From positions 744,001 to 808,000 of the forward strand of contig CAWIIX010000030.1 of the NCBI GenBank assembly GCA_963836195.1: a DNA stretch of 64,000 bases, written 5' to 3'. The first letter of the stretch is position 1. Each line of letters begins with the position of its first letter. This DNA comes from Trebonia sp963836195. GTDB taxonomy: Bacteria > Actinomycetota > Actinomycetes > Streptosporangiales > Streptosporangiaceae. A model generated the notes under the pieces. The model did no database searches. It was given only the letters and a program-made list of their open reading frames with translations, and was not told the DNA's origin. Below, one piece after another: positions 9,139 to 16,649 of the stretch. The position numbers and the translations under genes are program-made.

Positions 9139-10380
9139 CTAGAACTGTTCGAGCGCGGTGCGCATGGGCCGGAACTTGGTGATGGTCTCGGCCAGCTCGG
9201 CCTCCGGGTCGGAGCCCGCGACGATGCCGCAGCCGGCCACCAGGCGCGCCCTGGTGCCGTTGAGCTGGGCGCAGCGCAGCGCGATGCCCCACTCGCCGTT
9301 GCCGTCGGCGTCCACCCAGCCGACCGGGCCCGCGTACCGTTCCCGGTCCATCGACTCCAACTCGCGGATCAGCTCGACTGCGGCGTCGGTCGGGGTTCCG
9401 CCGACGGCGGCGGTCGGGTGGACCGCGGCCGCCAGGCCCAGCGCCGACCGGTCGACGGAGGTCAGCGTGCCCCGAATCCGGGTACCGAGATGCTGCAGGT
9501 TGGGCAGTCGGATCAGCGCGGGATGCGGGGCGACGTACATCGCCTGGCAGAGCGGGGCGAGCGCGTTCTCCAGCGACGCCGCCGCGTACTGGTGCTCCTC
9601 GTTCTCCTTGGCCGAGCCAAGCAGCGCCGCCGCCAGGCCGGAGTCCTCGGCCGGGGTGGCGCCGCGCGGTGTCGTGCCCGCCAGGACCAGCGAGCTCACC
9701 CGCCAGCCATCCCGGCTGATCAGCAGCTCGGGCGTGGCGCCGACGAGGCCGTCGCAGGCGAACGTATAGCAGCCCGGGTACCGGCTGGCCAGCCGGTCGA
9801 GCAGCGCCCGGGCGTCGATCGGGCGGTTGGCGGTGGCGTAGAGGTCGCGCGCGAGCACGACCTTGCGAAGCGAGCTCGAGTGCTTGATCCGGCGGACCGC
9901 CTCGCCGACCGCCTGCTCCCACTCCGGGGCCGACAGCGCCCCGTCGTGCCAGCTGACGATGTCCGGCGGCTCCGGCCGATCGAACGGGGCCGGGCGCCAG
10001 GGGGTCTCGCCGTCCGGGGTGATGGTGGTCAGCCAGGCGTTCCCGGTGCCGTCCCGGCCGAGGATCGCCCTCGGCACGATGAGGACCGAGCCGTCGGAGG
10101 CGTCATCGAAGGTGAAGCTACCGAACGCGACCAGGCCCGAACCGCGTCGGCGCACCTCATCATCGACCTGCGCGCCATCGATGAGCTCGCGCAGCCATTT
10201 CTCTCCGTCGGCGAACCGGTCGGCCCCGGCCGGCAGCGTGACCCGCGCCGCCTCGCCCCATCCGACCAGGCCAGCGCCCTGCCGAACCCACGCGAGGGCC
10301 TCGGGGACCGGGATCTCGCGGCAGAAGCCCTCGCCCGGGTCGGGGACGGGCGTGCTTCGCACCAGCAGACGCTCTGACAT
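9139..10380 (-). CDS. menF: Isochorismate synthase (chorismate-binding enzyme)
   Basis: A 413-residue enzyme of the MenF/EntC/DhbC family, which turns chorismate into isochorismate for menaquinone or for a catechol siderophore. Conserved chorismate-binding segments lie in the C-terminal two-thirds: KVVLARD, the HPTAAVGGTP motif, E-R-Y-A-G-P-V-G-W and the late G-C-G-I-V-A-G-S-D-P-E-A-E. No siderophore genes are near, so a menaquinone role is more likely. The ATG at 10380 follows a TAGAAT hexamer by only 8 nt, so the transcript may be leaderless. The next gene, also on the minus strand, is an ArsR regulator. Confidence 0.8.
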   Translation of the reverse strand: MSERLLVRSTPVPDPGEGFCREIPVPEALAWVRQGAGLVGWGEAARVTLPAGADRFADGEKWLRELIDGAQVDDEVRRRGSGLVAFGSFTFDDASDGSVLIVPRAILGRDGTGNAWLTTITPDGETPWRPAPFDRPEPPDIVSWHDGALSAPEWEQAVGEAVRRIKHSSSLRKVVLARDLYATANRPIDARALLDRLASRYPGCYTFACDGLVGATPELLISRDGWRVSSLVLAGTTPRGATPAEDSGLAAALLGSAKENEEHQYAAASLENALAPLCQAMYVAPHPALIRLPNLQHLGTRIRGTLTSVDRSALGLAAAVHPTAAVGGTPTDAAVELIRELESMDRERYAGPVGWVDADGNGEWGIALRCAQLNGTRARLVAGCGIVAGSDPEAELAETITKFRPMRTALEQF

Positions 10381-10384
10381 GACT

Positions 10385-10400
10385 GCCCATTCTAATGGCC
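10385..10400 (-). promoter_or_regulatory. Promoter-like motif before menF, shared with 10961
   Basis: GCCCATTCTAATGGCC on the plus strand. A near-identical 16-mer (one internal difference) occurs at 10961-10976, upstream of the ArsR gene. The core CCATT-CT-AATGG is a dyad. On the coding strand it contains TAGAAT, a good -10 element placed for a leaderless menF start. Confidence 0.45.
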
Positions 10401-10494
10401 GCCTGGCGGCGTGCTCGCCCGCCGCCAGGCGGCCATCCCCGGGCCGTCTGCTCGCTCCCGATGAGCAGCTCCCTCCACTCGATCGTGGGCGACC

Positions 10495-10857
10495 TCAGTC
10501 CAAGCTCTCTCGGGGCGAGAGCATCTGCGCCATGGCCGGGAGCACGCCGGGCGCGACCCGGCAGTACACCCACGTGCCGCGGCGCTCGGAGATGATCAGA
10601 CCTGCCTCCCTCAGTTTCTTCAGATGATGGCTGACCGTGGGCTGAGAGACGCCCACGTTCTGTATGTCACACACGGAGGCTTCCCCGCTCTGATGAGCAG
10701 CGACCCGGGAGAACAGCCGTAGCCGGACCGGGTCGGCCAGCGCCTTAAACATGCCGGCCATGCGCTCGGCCTCGGAGGCCGTCAGTTCCGCTGCGCCAAG
10801 CGGTGGGCAAGGAAACTCAAGGGAAGTCTCCGCGATGAGCTCCGCTGGAATCGTCAT
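10495..10857 (-). CDS. ArsR-family transcriptional regulator
   Basis: A 120-residue winged-helix repressor. The DNA-recognition helix is clear (SQPTVSHHLKKL) and is preceded by A-D-P-V-R-L-R-L-F, the usual first helices of ArsR/SmtB proteins. A Cys in the metal-site region of ArsR (S-V-C-D-I-Q) and another near the N-terminus (C-P-P-L) may bind metal or metalloid, but the usual C-x-C pair is not present, so the signal is uncertain. ATG 10857 gives the shortest full-length protein; an ATG near 10917 would add about 20 residues. It may regulate itself or menF. Confidence 0.8.
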   Translation of the reverse strand: MTIPAELIAETSLEFPCPPLGAAELTASEAERMAGMFKALADPVRLRLFSRVAAHQSGEASVCDIQNVGVSQPTVSHHLKKLREAGLIISERRGTWVYCRVAPGVLPAMAQMLSPRESLD

Positions 10858-11277
10858 GGGCCTAATAATCGCGTGCGGCAGTGCCGTCTTGCCACCGATC
10901 TGACGATAACGTGACATCACCTATATCAACGGTGGCATGGCGGGCGGGTTGTCATTCACCGCCCATTCTTATGGCTAGTCCCCGCGCCCGGCCAAAACGG
11001 GCGGCCCTGGCTGGGAGTTTGCCCCCTTCCGGCGCCCGGCGGAGGCACCCGGTGCCATTGGAGGCGACCGTAATCGGCGCTCTATCGGGCACTGCGTGCG
11101 GAATCCGTTTAACCAGGCGCAGTCGCGCACCGGAAACCGCTTTCGGGCGAGTCCACGGCACCGGAATCCGCTAAAACGTTATACGTGCTAAATGGCTACC
11201 CGCAGGTAATTTGCGCTTGTGCAATAAGGATCGATATTGATCTATGGTGTTGGTTCGGCGCCTGCTCGGTCGGCGGG
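10858..11277. other. Intergenic region with promoter motif and possible leader peptide
   Basis: About 420 bases between the ArsR gene and the radical SAM gene. It contains the second copy of the GCCCATTCTWATGGCY motif (10961-10976). On the minus strand that copy is followed by a nine-codon frame (ATG at 10951; M-T-T-R-P-P-C-H-R-stop) ending just before the ArsR gene, a possible Cys-containing leader peptide. Nothing else was recognised. Confidence 0.35.
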
Positions 11278-13386
11278 TCAGAACAGCGCCAGCTGCTCGC
11301 GCACGGCGGCCGCGCCGGGCCGTTCGTCTCTGCGGCCGCCCTGAGGACTCGCCACCCGCTCGCCGCGAACGCCGCGGCCGCGGCCGATGCCGTACCGATC
11401 GGCGAGCTCGCGGACCTCGGCCGCGATCCGCGCCTGGTAGTCCTTGCGCGCGTAGGCGCCGCGACCGTACAGCTCGGCGTAGCGCGGGACCAGGGCCGGG
11501 TGCGCCTCGCGGAGCCAGCCCAGGAACCACTCGCGGGCGCCGGGCCGCAGGTGCAGCACGATCGGGGTGACGTGGGCCGCGCCCGGCGGCGGCGGCCTGC
11601 CGGACGGCCGCCTCGAGCTGCGCCGGGGAGTCGCACAGGTACGGCACGACCGGCCCCATCAGCACGCCGCAGCGGAGCCCGGCGTCGTTGAGCGCGGCGC
11701 AGGCGTCCAGCCGGCGCTGCGGGGCGGGCGTGCCCGGCTCGATCGCCCGCCACAGGTCCCGGTCGACGAAGCCGGCCGAGACGTTCAGCCCCACGTCGGT
11801 CACCTCGGCCGACTCAAGCAGCAGGTCGAGGTCGCGCAGGATCAGCGTCCCCTTGGTCAGGATCGAGAACGGGTTGTGCGCGTCCCGCAGCGCCGCGATG
11901 ATGCCCCGCATCAGCTCATAGCGCCCCTCGGCCCGCTGGTAGCAGTCCACGTTGGTGCCCATCGCGATGTGCTCGCCCGCCCACCCCCGCGAGCTCAGCT
12001 TCGCCCGCAGCAACTCCGGCGCGTTGACCTTCACGATCACCTTGGAGTTGAAGTCCTGCCCGGCGTCCAGGTCGAGGTACGTATGCGTGTTCCGCGCGAA
12101 GCAGTTGTGGCTCACCACCCCGTTGGCGATGAAGTCGCCCGTCCCGGTCGTGATGTCGTACATCGGCATCTCCAGGCCAAGCGGCTCGATCGCCATGACC
12201 CGCAGCTTCGCGCCGCTCTTGACGGCCTGCCCTTCGATCGACCGCTTCCGTGTGATCGCCGGGTGCGGTGGCGTGGAAGAACCGCATCGCTTCCTTCATG
12301 CCGCCCCGCAGCCGGACGACCGTCAGACCGTTCGGCCTCACCGACGGCTCGATCACATAACTCGAGGTTGAGCTCGTCCAGTCCACGGCACGTCCACTTG
12401 ATGATCTCGGGATCGGTGTTCGGCACGCGCCAGACACCCTTGCTGTAGCTGCCCTCGGCGTCGAAGATCCCGGCCAGGAAGCCGCACAGCCAGTCATGGC
12501 TTGGATCATCGGGCCACTCGATGAGATGTCCGATGACGGCTACGTTCCCCCGGGTGGACGTCCGGATGGCCCGCAGGGGCTGGCGATTGCCGACGGCAGG
12601 CGAGAAGTCGAACTCGTCGACAAGTACGGCGAAGGTGGCTAGGTATTGCCGTGTGCGGGCAAGGCCCTCGGGATCGATGAGGGCCAGCCGGAAACGGTGG
12701 ACGTCGCCACTCGCATAGCTATAGCTGCCCAGGTGCCCATCACCGCGGATCATTCCGCACAGATAGCCGCGACGGTACGCCAGGGAGTCGCTCGGCGGTT
12801 TAGGGAAGCCGCCGAAGCCCATGAGCTTGTTGTTCGTGGTGAGAAACGGCCGCTGGTCCGGTCCCTGCTCGGCCCCGGTGACATGCTTCCAGCCCCGCTG
12901 CGTCAGGAAGCGGTGGTCGCCGCTGGCGACCAGTTCCGTGCCGTCCTCCAGCGTGACCCGGTACGCGGGCTTAACCGTGGACCAGTGCGCTAGCACCTTC
13001 GTGATCGCGTAGCGGAGGTAGAACCCGTCGCGCACTGTCCCGTAGATCGAGTCGCCAACCCGGACGTCGGAAAGCGGCTTCGCGGTGCCGTCCGCCATCA
13101 AAATCGCTGTAAAACCGGACATGCAGTAACTGCATGCATGCTGGCAACCACGGTACGGATTGATGGTGTGGGTGAACGGCACCATCGACGCGGCCGGGAC
13201 CTTGGACACGATCGACTTCGCCTGGACCTCGTAGAAGGTCATGCCGCGGAACCCCGGCGTGTCGAAGGTCCGCACGACGGCGTTCCGCTCGATCAGCGGC
13301 AGCGTTCCGCCGACCGGGGTGCCCCCGGCCGCCGGGTCGGCGTCGTTGCCGGGAGTCGAATCGATTCGCAGGTTATCCCAGCGCAT
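11278..13386 (-). CDS. Rv2578c-family radical SAM protein, split by an intein and frameshifted
   Basis: The host protein carries C81-x3-C85-x2-C, the radical SAM [4Fe-4S] motif (YRGCQHACSYC), and continues after the intein as FARNTHTYLDLDAGQDFNSK, typical of the Rv2578c family, which is distantly related to spore photoproduct lyase. In mycobacteria this gene belongs, as far as I recall, to the DNA-damage regulon. Three frame breaks, each explained by one surplus G (near 12365 and 12262 inside the intein, near 11575 in the C-terminal extein), are needed to read it through; total length is again a multiple of three. ATG 13386 was chosen because homology starts at once (RWDNLRID). A LexA-type box lies 35 nt upstream. 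Confidence 0.85.
12104..13125 (-). other. Intein with LAGLIDADG homing endonuclease, in the radical SAM Cys motif
   Basis: The intein starts at Cys88 of the host (block A: C-M-S-G-F-T-A-I-L-M-A-D-G-T) and ends with V-V-S-H-N followed by Cys as the +1 extein residue. Block B is visible as SGDHRFLT. Two LAGLIDADG-like helices (YLCGMIRGDGHL and WLCGFLAGIFDAEGSY) indicate a homing endonuclease. Length is about 340 residues. The +1 Cys is the third ligand of the host's iron-sulfur cluster, so the host can bind its cluster only after splicing. Two +1 frame breaks lie within the intein; if real, both splicing and host activity are lost. Confidence 0.85.
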
Positions 13387-13420
13387 GAGGAGCAAGTTTA
13401 GAAGATCCGTTCGATCATGT

Positions 13421-13434
13421 CAAACACGTGTTCG
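13421..13434 (-). promoter_or_regulatory. LexA/SOS-type operator
   Basis: The minus strand reads CGAACACGTGTTTG, which fits the Gram-positive SOS-box consensus CGAACRNRYGTTYG. It lies 35 nt upstream of the radical SAM start codon, where a repressor would block transcription. The match and the gene family both point to LexA control. Direct binding is inferred. Confidence 0.65.
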
Positions 13435-13621
13435 CCCGGCTAACCAGGCGATGTGACGAGCTAGTTACTGATCCACTCCTATGTGAACGCATTTAGTAGC
13501 CAAGTCTTACCACTCGCAAAAAGACTCTGATACAAAGTAGGAACGATTGGATAAACCTTCCCCCGTGGGGGAGACTAAGGGTCAGTTCCCATCGGCGCGC
13601 GGAACGCGGAGGTATGGCGCA

Positions 13622-13945
13622 ATGGCGCTATCCATGGACGAGCAGCGGATGCTCGCGGAGATAGAACGGCGACTCGCCGCGGAGGACCCGGGGCTGGCGA
13701 CCAGGCTGACATCCTTCCGGCGGCCAGGGCCGGCCGCGGGGCTCAGGACCAGACGGGGCAAGATTGTCGGCTCGATATGCACGATCGTCTTGCTGGCGGT
13801 CATCGGAATCACGGTCTACGCCATGACACCGTTCCGCGCCTACGGCCAGAAGACCAGGCTGCCCGCCACGACCTCGTCCGTCAGCGCCCCGTCGAGCGCC
13901 GCCACCGTCCACAAGACCAGCACGAGCTCGTCCGCGTCGGGTTAG
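13622..13945 (+). CDS. DUF3040 domain membrane protein
   Basis: A 107-residue protein starting M-A-L-S-M-D-E-Q-R-M-L-A-E-I-E-R-R-L, the hallmark of DUF3040 proteins, which are actinomycete membrane proteins of unknown role. One hydrophobic helix follows (IVGSICTIVLLAVIGITVYAM), then a Ser/Thr-rich tail. ATG 13622 was chosen over an earlier in-frame start at 13547 because GGAGG sits nine bases before it and the domain starts here. It stands alone between divergent and convergent neighbours. Confidence 0.8.
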   Translation: MALSMDEQRMLAEIERRLAAEDPGLATRLTSFRRPGPAAGLRTRRGKIVGSICTIVLLAVIGITVYAMTPFRAYGQKTRLPATTSSVSAPSSAATVHKTSTSSSASG

Positions 13946-13969
13946 CGATAACGAGCGCACCGGCGCTTA

Positions 13970-14509
13970 TCACGAGTCGCGCCAGAGCTGAACGAGATAG
14001 CGCTCCACGCCCTCGAGCTTGCGCTTCTCCCGCTGGAAGTCATCGCTGAGCGGATCTTTGTGCTGGCTGAACAGGTCCGTGTACATCTTGACGACGGCCT
14101 CGCGGTAGCGGGCGTACACGCGGACCTCGTAGTTGCCGACGCCGCCGGACAGCCGGAGGGCGGAGACCGCCGTGCCCGCCGTCCCCATGTCGATGGACAG
14201 GCCGCCGCGCAGGTAGAGCCGGGCCTTGGCCTCCTCGTCCCAGGCGTCGGGGAGCAGCGGCTGCCCGTCCCACTCTTCCAGCACGAGCCGGACGTCGATG
14301 TCCTGCTGCAGGCTGCCCACCCAGAGCTGCTCGCGGGTGGCCGACACGAGCACCCCGACCGGCGGCAGTGGGCCGCCCGGCGCGTCCGGGTGAACCTCGG
14401 GGTCGTGAATCCGGAACATGCGACGGTCGGGGAAGACCGGCATCACAAGCTGAAGCAGCCTGCGGCTCACGTAGCCCCCCTCCGCCACGTTCACACCTTC
14501 GTTCGTCAT
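13970..14509 (-). CDS. Hypothetical protein
   Basis: A 179-residue protein that I do not recognise. It has no signal peptide, membrane segment or obvious catalytic motif. It is rich in acidic and aromatic residues, with a predicted mixed alpha/beta pattern. A central beta-rich half (VGVLVSATREQLWVGSLQQD) is followed by a helical end with Y-R-E-A-V-V-K-M-Y-T-D-L-F. Codon use is like its neighbours, so it is probably a real gene. ATG 14509 is the first ATG that leaves an intact frame. Confidence 0.55.
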   Translation of the reverse strand: MTNEGVNVAEGGYVSRRLLQLVMPVFPDRRMFRIHDPEVHPDAPGGPLPPVGVLVSATREQLWVGSLQQDIDVRLVLEEWDGQPLLPDAWDEEAKARLYLRGGLSIDMGTAGTAVSALRLSGGVGNYEVRVYARYREAVVKMYTDLFSQHKDPLSDDFQREKRKLEGVERYLVQLWRDS

Positions 14510-14700
14510 ACATCCCGCCCGAAATACCATGCGCTGCTGCCGACCGCGCCGGCATCCTGCATAAATGTAGACCGACCCAGACGCTTCCGTTGCCCGAACA
14601 TAGCGGAACCGTGCAGGAACAGCTCGGCCTGGGTGGTCACTGTCGGTGATTCGGTGGCATTCCGAAGCGTCATCTATTGACTACAGGGCGCAGCAATGTA

Positions 14701-14720
14701 GTGTCATATGCGTATAACAC
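14701..14720. promoter_or_regulatory. Dyad operator candidate before MFS exporter
   Basis: GTGTCATATGCGTATAACAC is a 20-bp imperfect dyad with half sites GTGTnATA and TATnACAC. It includes TATAAC, a likely -10 element, and ends 25 nt before the ATG of the exporter gene. Such sites usually bind TetR-like repressors of exporters. No regulator gene is next to it. Confidence 0.45.
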
Positions 14721-14745
14721 TCGCTGACCCCCCAGGCGGTGCGCA

Positions 14746-16287
14746 ATGCGGTCGGTCTCCGCTGGCCAATCTCAGCTACAGAACGTGTCCTTGCGATCAC
14801 ATGGTGAAATAGTCCCGGCTTCCACTCCCATAACGGCCTCCGTGGCCACGGTGGTTCACGATCCCGGTCCATCACTTTCCGTAGCTGTCGGTTCGCCGCA
14901 TCGTGCGGTGGTTCTCGGCGTCTGCTGTTCAGCCCTTTTCATGGTCGGACTTGACAACACAATCGTGAACGTCGGCCTCCCCGAAATCGGCCGGTCACTG
15001 CACACCTCGGTCGCCGGATTGCAGTGGACCGTGGCCGGCTACACGATTGTCCTCGCCGCGCTGCTGCTGTTCTCCGGGGCGCTGGCCGACCGGATCGGTC
15101 GGCGGACGATCTTCCAGGTCGGCCTCAGCCTGTTCACGCTCGGCTCCTGGCTGTGCTCGCTGGCGCCCAGCCTCAGCTGGCTGATCGGCTTCCGCGTGCT
15201 GCAGGGCATCGGCGGCTCGATGCTCAACCCGGCCGCGCTCGGCATCATCACCAACACCTTCGTCACGCCGTCCGACCGGGCCAAGGCCATCGGCGTCTGG
15301 GACGGGGTGTCGGGGCTGTCGATGGCGCTCGGGCCGGTCATCGGCGGCATCCTCGTCGGGACCGTCGGCTGGCGCGGCATCTTCTGGGCCAACATCCCGG
15401 TCGGGCTGGCCGCGATCGCGATGACCGCGCTGCTGGTGCCGGACTCGCGGGCGGCCAACGGCCGCCGGGCCGACCCGCTCGGGCAGATCCTGGTCATCAC
15501 CATGCTCGCCTCACTCGCCTACGCGATCATCCAGGGGCCGGCCAACGGCTGGTTCTCGGTCCAGACCCTCGGCTTCTTCCTGGTCGCGGTCACGGCCCTG
15601 CTGATCCTGCTCAGGTACGAGCCGCGCCGGGCCGACCCGCTGATCGACCTGCGCTTCTTCAAGTCGGTGCCGTTCAGCGCGGCCAACGCCACCGCCGTCT
15701 GCGCGATCGCCGCCAGCGCCGGGTTCCTCTTCCTGACCACGCTCTACCTGCAGGACGTGCGCGGCTACAGCGCGCTGCGGGCGGGCCTGACCCTGCTGCC
15801 GATGCCGATTATGATGGCGGTCTCGTCGCCGATCTCCGGCCGCATCCTGGCCCGCCGCGGCCCCCGGGTCCCGTTCGTCATCGCGGGCGCGGCGCTCACC
15901 CTGTCCACGGCGGCGCTCTCCCAGCTCTCGGTCAGCAGCGGTCCGCTGTTCCTGATCGCGACCTACGGCCTGTTCGGCATCGGCGCCGGGATGGTGAACG
16001 TACCGATCTCCAACGGGGTCATGTCCGGCGTGCCCAAGTCGCAGGCCGGCGTCGCCAGCGGGATGAACTCCTCCAGCCGCCAGCTCGGCCAGTCGCTCGG
16101 CGTCGCGATCGTCGGCTCGGTGCTGGCGGCGTCGCTGCGCGGCTCCCTGCACGGCGGCTTCCTCGAGGCCGCCCACGCGGGCTGGTGGATCATGGCCGGG
16201 TGCGGCTACGCGGTGCTCGTCCTCGGCGTTGTCGCCACCACCCAGTGGGCCAAGGCCACCGCGGTCAAGGCCGGCGCCGACACATGA
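14746..16287 (+). CDS. DHA2-type MFS exporter
   Basis: A 513-residue drug:proton antiporter-like protein with about 14 membrane helices, the DHA2 layout. The first helix carries the family motif L-D-N-T-I-V-N-V-G-L-P, motif A follows as G-A-L-A-D-R-I-G-R-R, and motif C is recognisable as G-P-V-I-G-G-I-L. The cytoplasmic N-terminus of about 50 residues is longer than usual; a start nearer the first helix cannot be excluded because no clear ribosome site precedes ATG 14746. Substrate unknown. Confidence 0.85.
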   Translation: MRSVSAGQSQLQNVSLRSHGEIVPASTPITASVATVVHDPGPSLSVAVGSPHRAVVLGVCCSALFMVGLDNTIVNVGLPEIGRSLHTSVAGLQWTVAGYTIVLAALLLFSGALADRIGRRTIFQVGLSLFTLGSWLCSLAPSLSWLIGFRVLQGIGGSMLNPAALGIITNTFVTPSDRAKAIGVWDGVSGLSMALGPVIGGILVGTVGWRGIFWANIPVGLAAIAMTALLVPDSRAANGRRADPLGQILVITMLASLAYAIIQGPANGWFSVQTLGFFLVAVTALLILLRYEPRRADPLIDLRFFKSVPFSAANATAVCAIAASAGFLFLTTLYLQDVRGYSALRAGLTLLPMPIMMAVSSPISGRILARRGPRVPFVIAGAALTLSTAALSQLSVSSGPLFLIATYGLFGIGAGMVNVPISNGVMSGVPKSQAGVASGMNSSSRQLGQSLGVAIVGSVLAASLRGSLHGGFLEAAHAGWWIMAGCGYAVLVLGVVATTQWAKATAVKAGADT

Positions 16288-16341
16288 CGAGCAGGACGCG
16301 TGCCGTGGAGCCACGCGACCGTTCGATAGAAGCCTTGAAGA

Positions 16342-16572
16342 TCAGCCGCAACCGCAGGAGCCGCCGCAGCAGCCCCCGCCACCGCCGAGAGACGCGGGCG
16401 GGGCGCTGGACGACGAGCCGCTCGCGCGGCCGCCCACGGCGACCGTGGACAGCAGCTTGACCGTGTCGTCGTGGCCCTGCGGGCAGGCGGCCGGGGCGCC
16501 CGACTGGCTCATCGGGCGGGTCACCAGGAAGGTGTCGCCGCAAGCGCGGCAGCGGAACTCGTAGCGTGGCAC
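16342..16572 (-). CDS. FmdB-family zinc-ribbon protein
   Basis: A 76-residue protein that starts MPRYEFRCRACGDTF, the conserved beginning of FmdB/CxxC putative regulatory proteins. The CRAC pair and a second site (C-P-Q-G-H) would bind zinc. It ends in a Gly/Cys-rich tail (GGCCGGSCGCG), common in actinomycete versions. Function unknown; it lies between two exporters, convergent with the first. Confidence 0.85.
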   Translation of the reverse strand: MPRYEFRCRACGDTFLVTRPMSQSGAPAACPQGHDDTVKLLSTVAVGGRASGSSSSAPPASLGGGGGCCGGSCGCG

Positions 16573-16611
16573 GGGGCAATCCTACCCCCGGCAATTCACA
16601 ATCAAGATGAT

Positions 16612-16634
16612 CCCGAACGGACCCTGCGTGACTC
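16612..16634 (+). repeat. Dispersed repeat B, copy
   Basis: This copy opens CCCGAACGGACCCTGC and continues GTGACTC. It shares 19 of 20 bases with the copy at 27783. It lies in the 77-base gap between the FmdB gene and the end of the second exporter. Confidence 0.65.
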
Positions 16635-16649
16635 TGGCCGACCAGCCGA

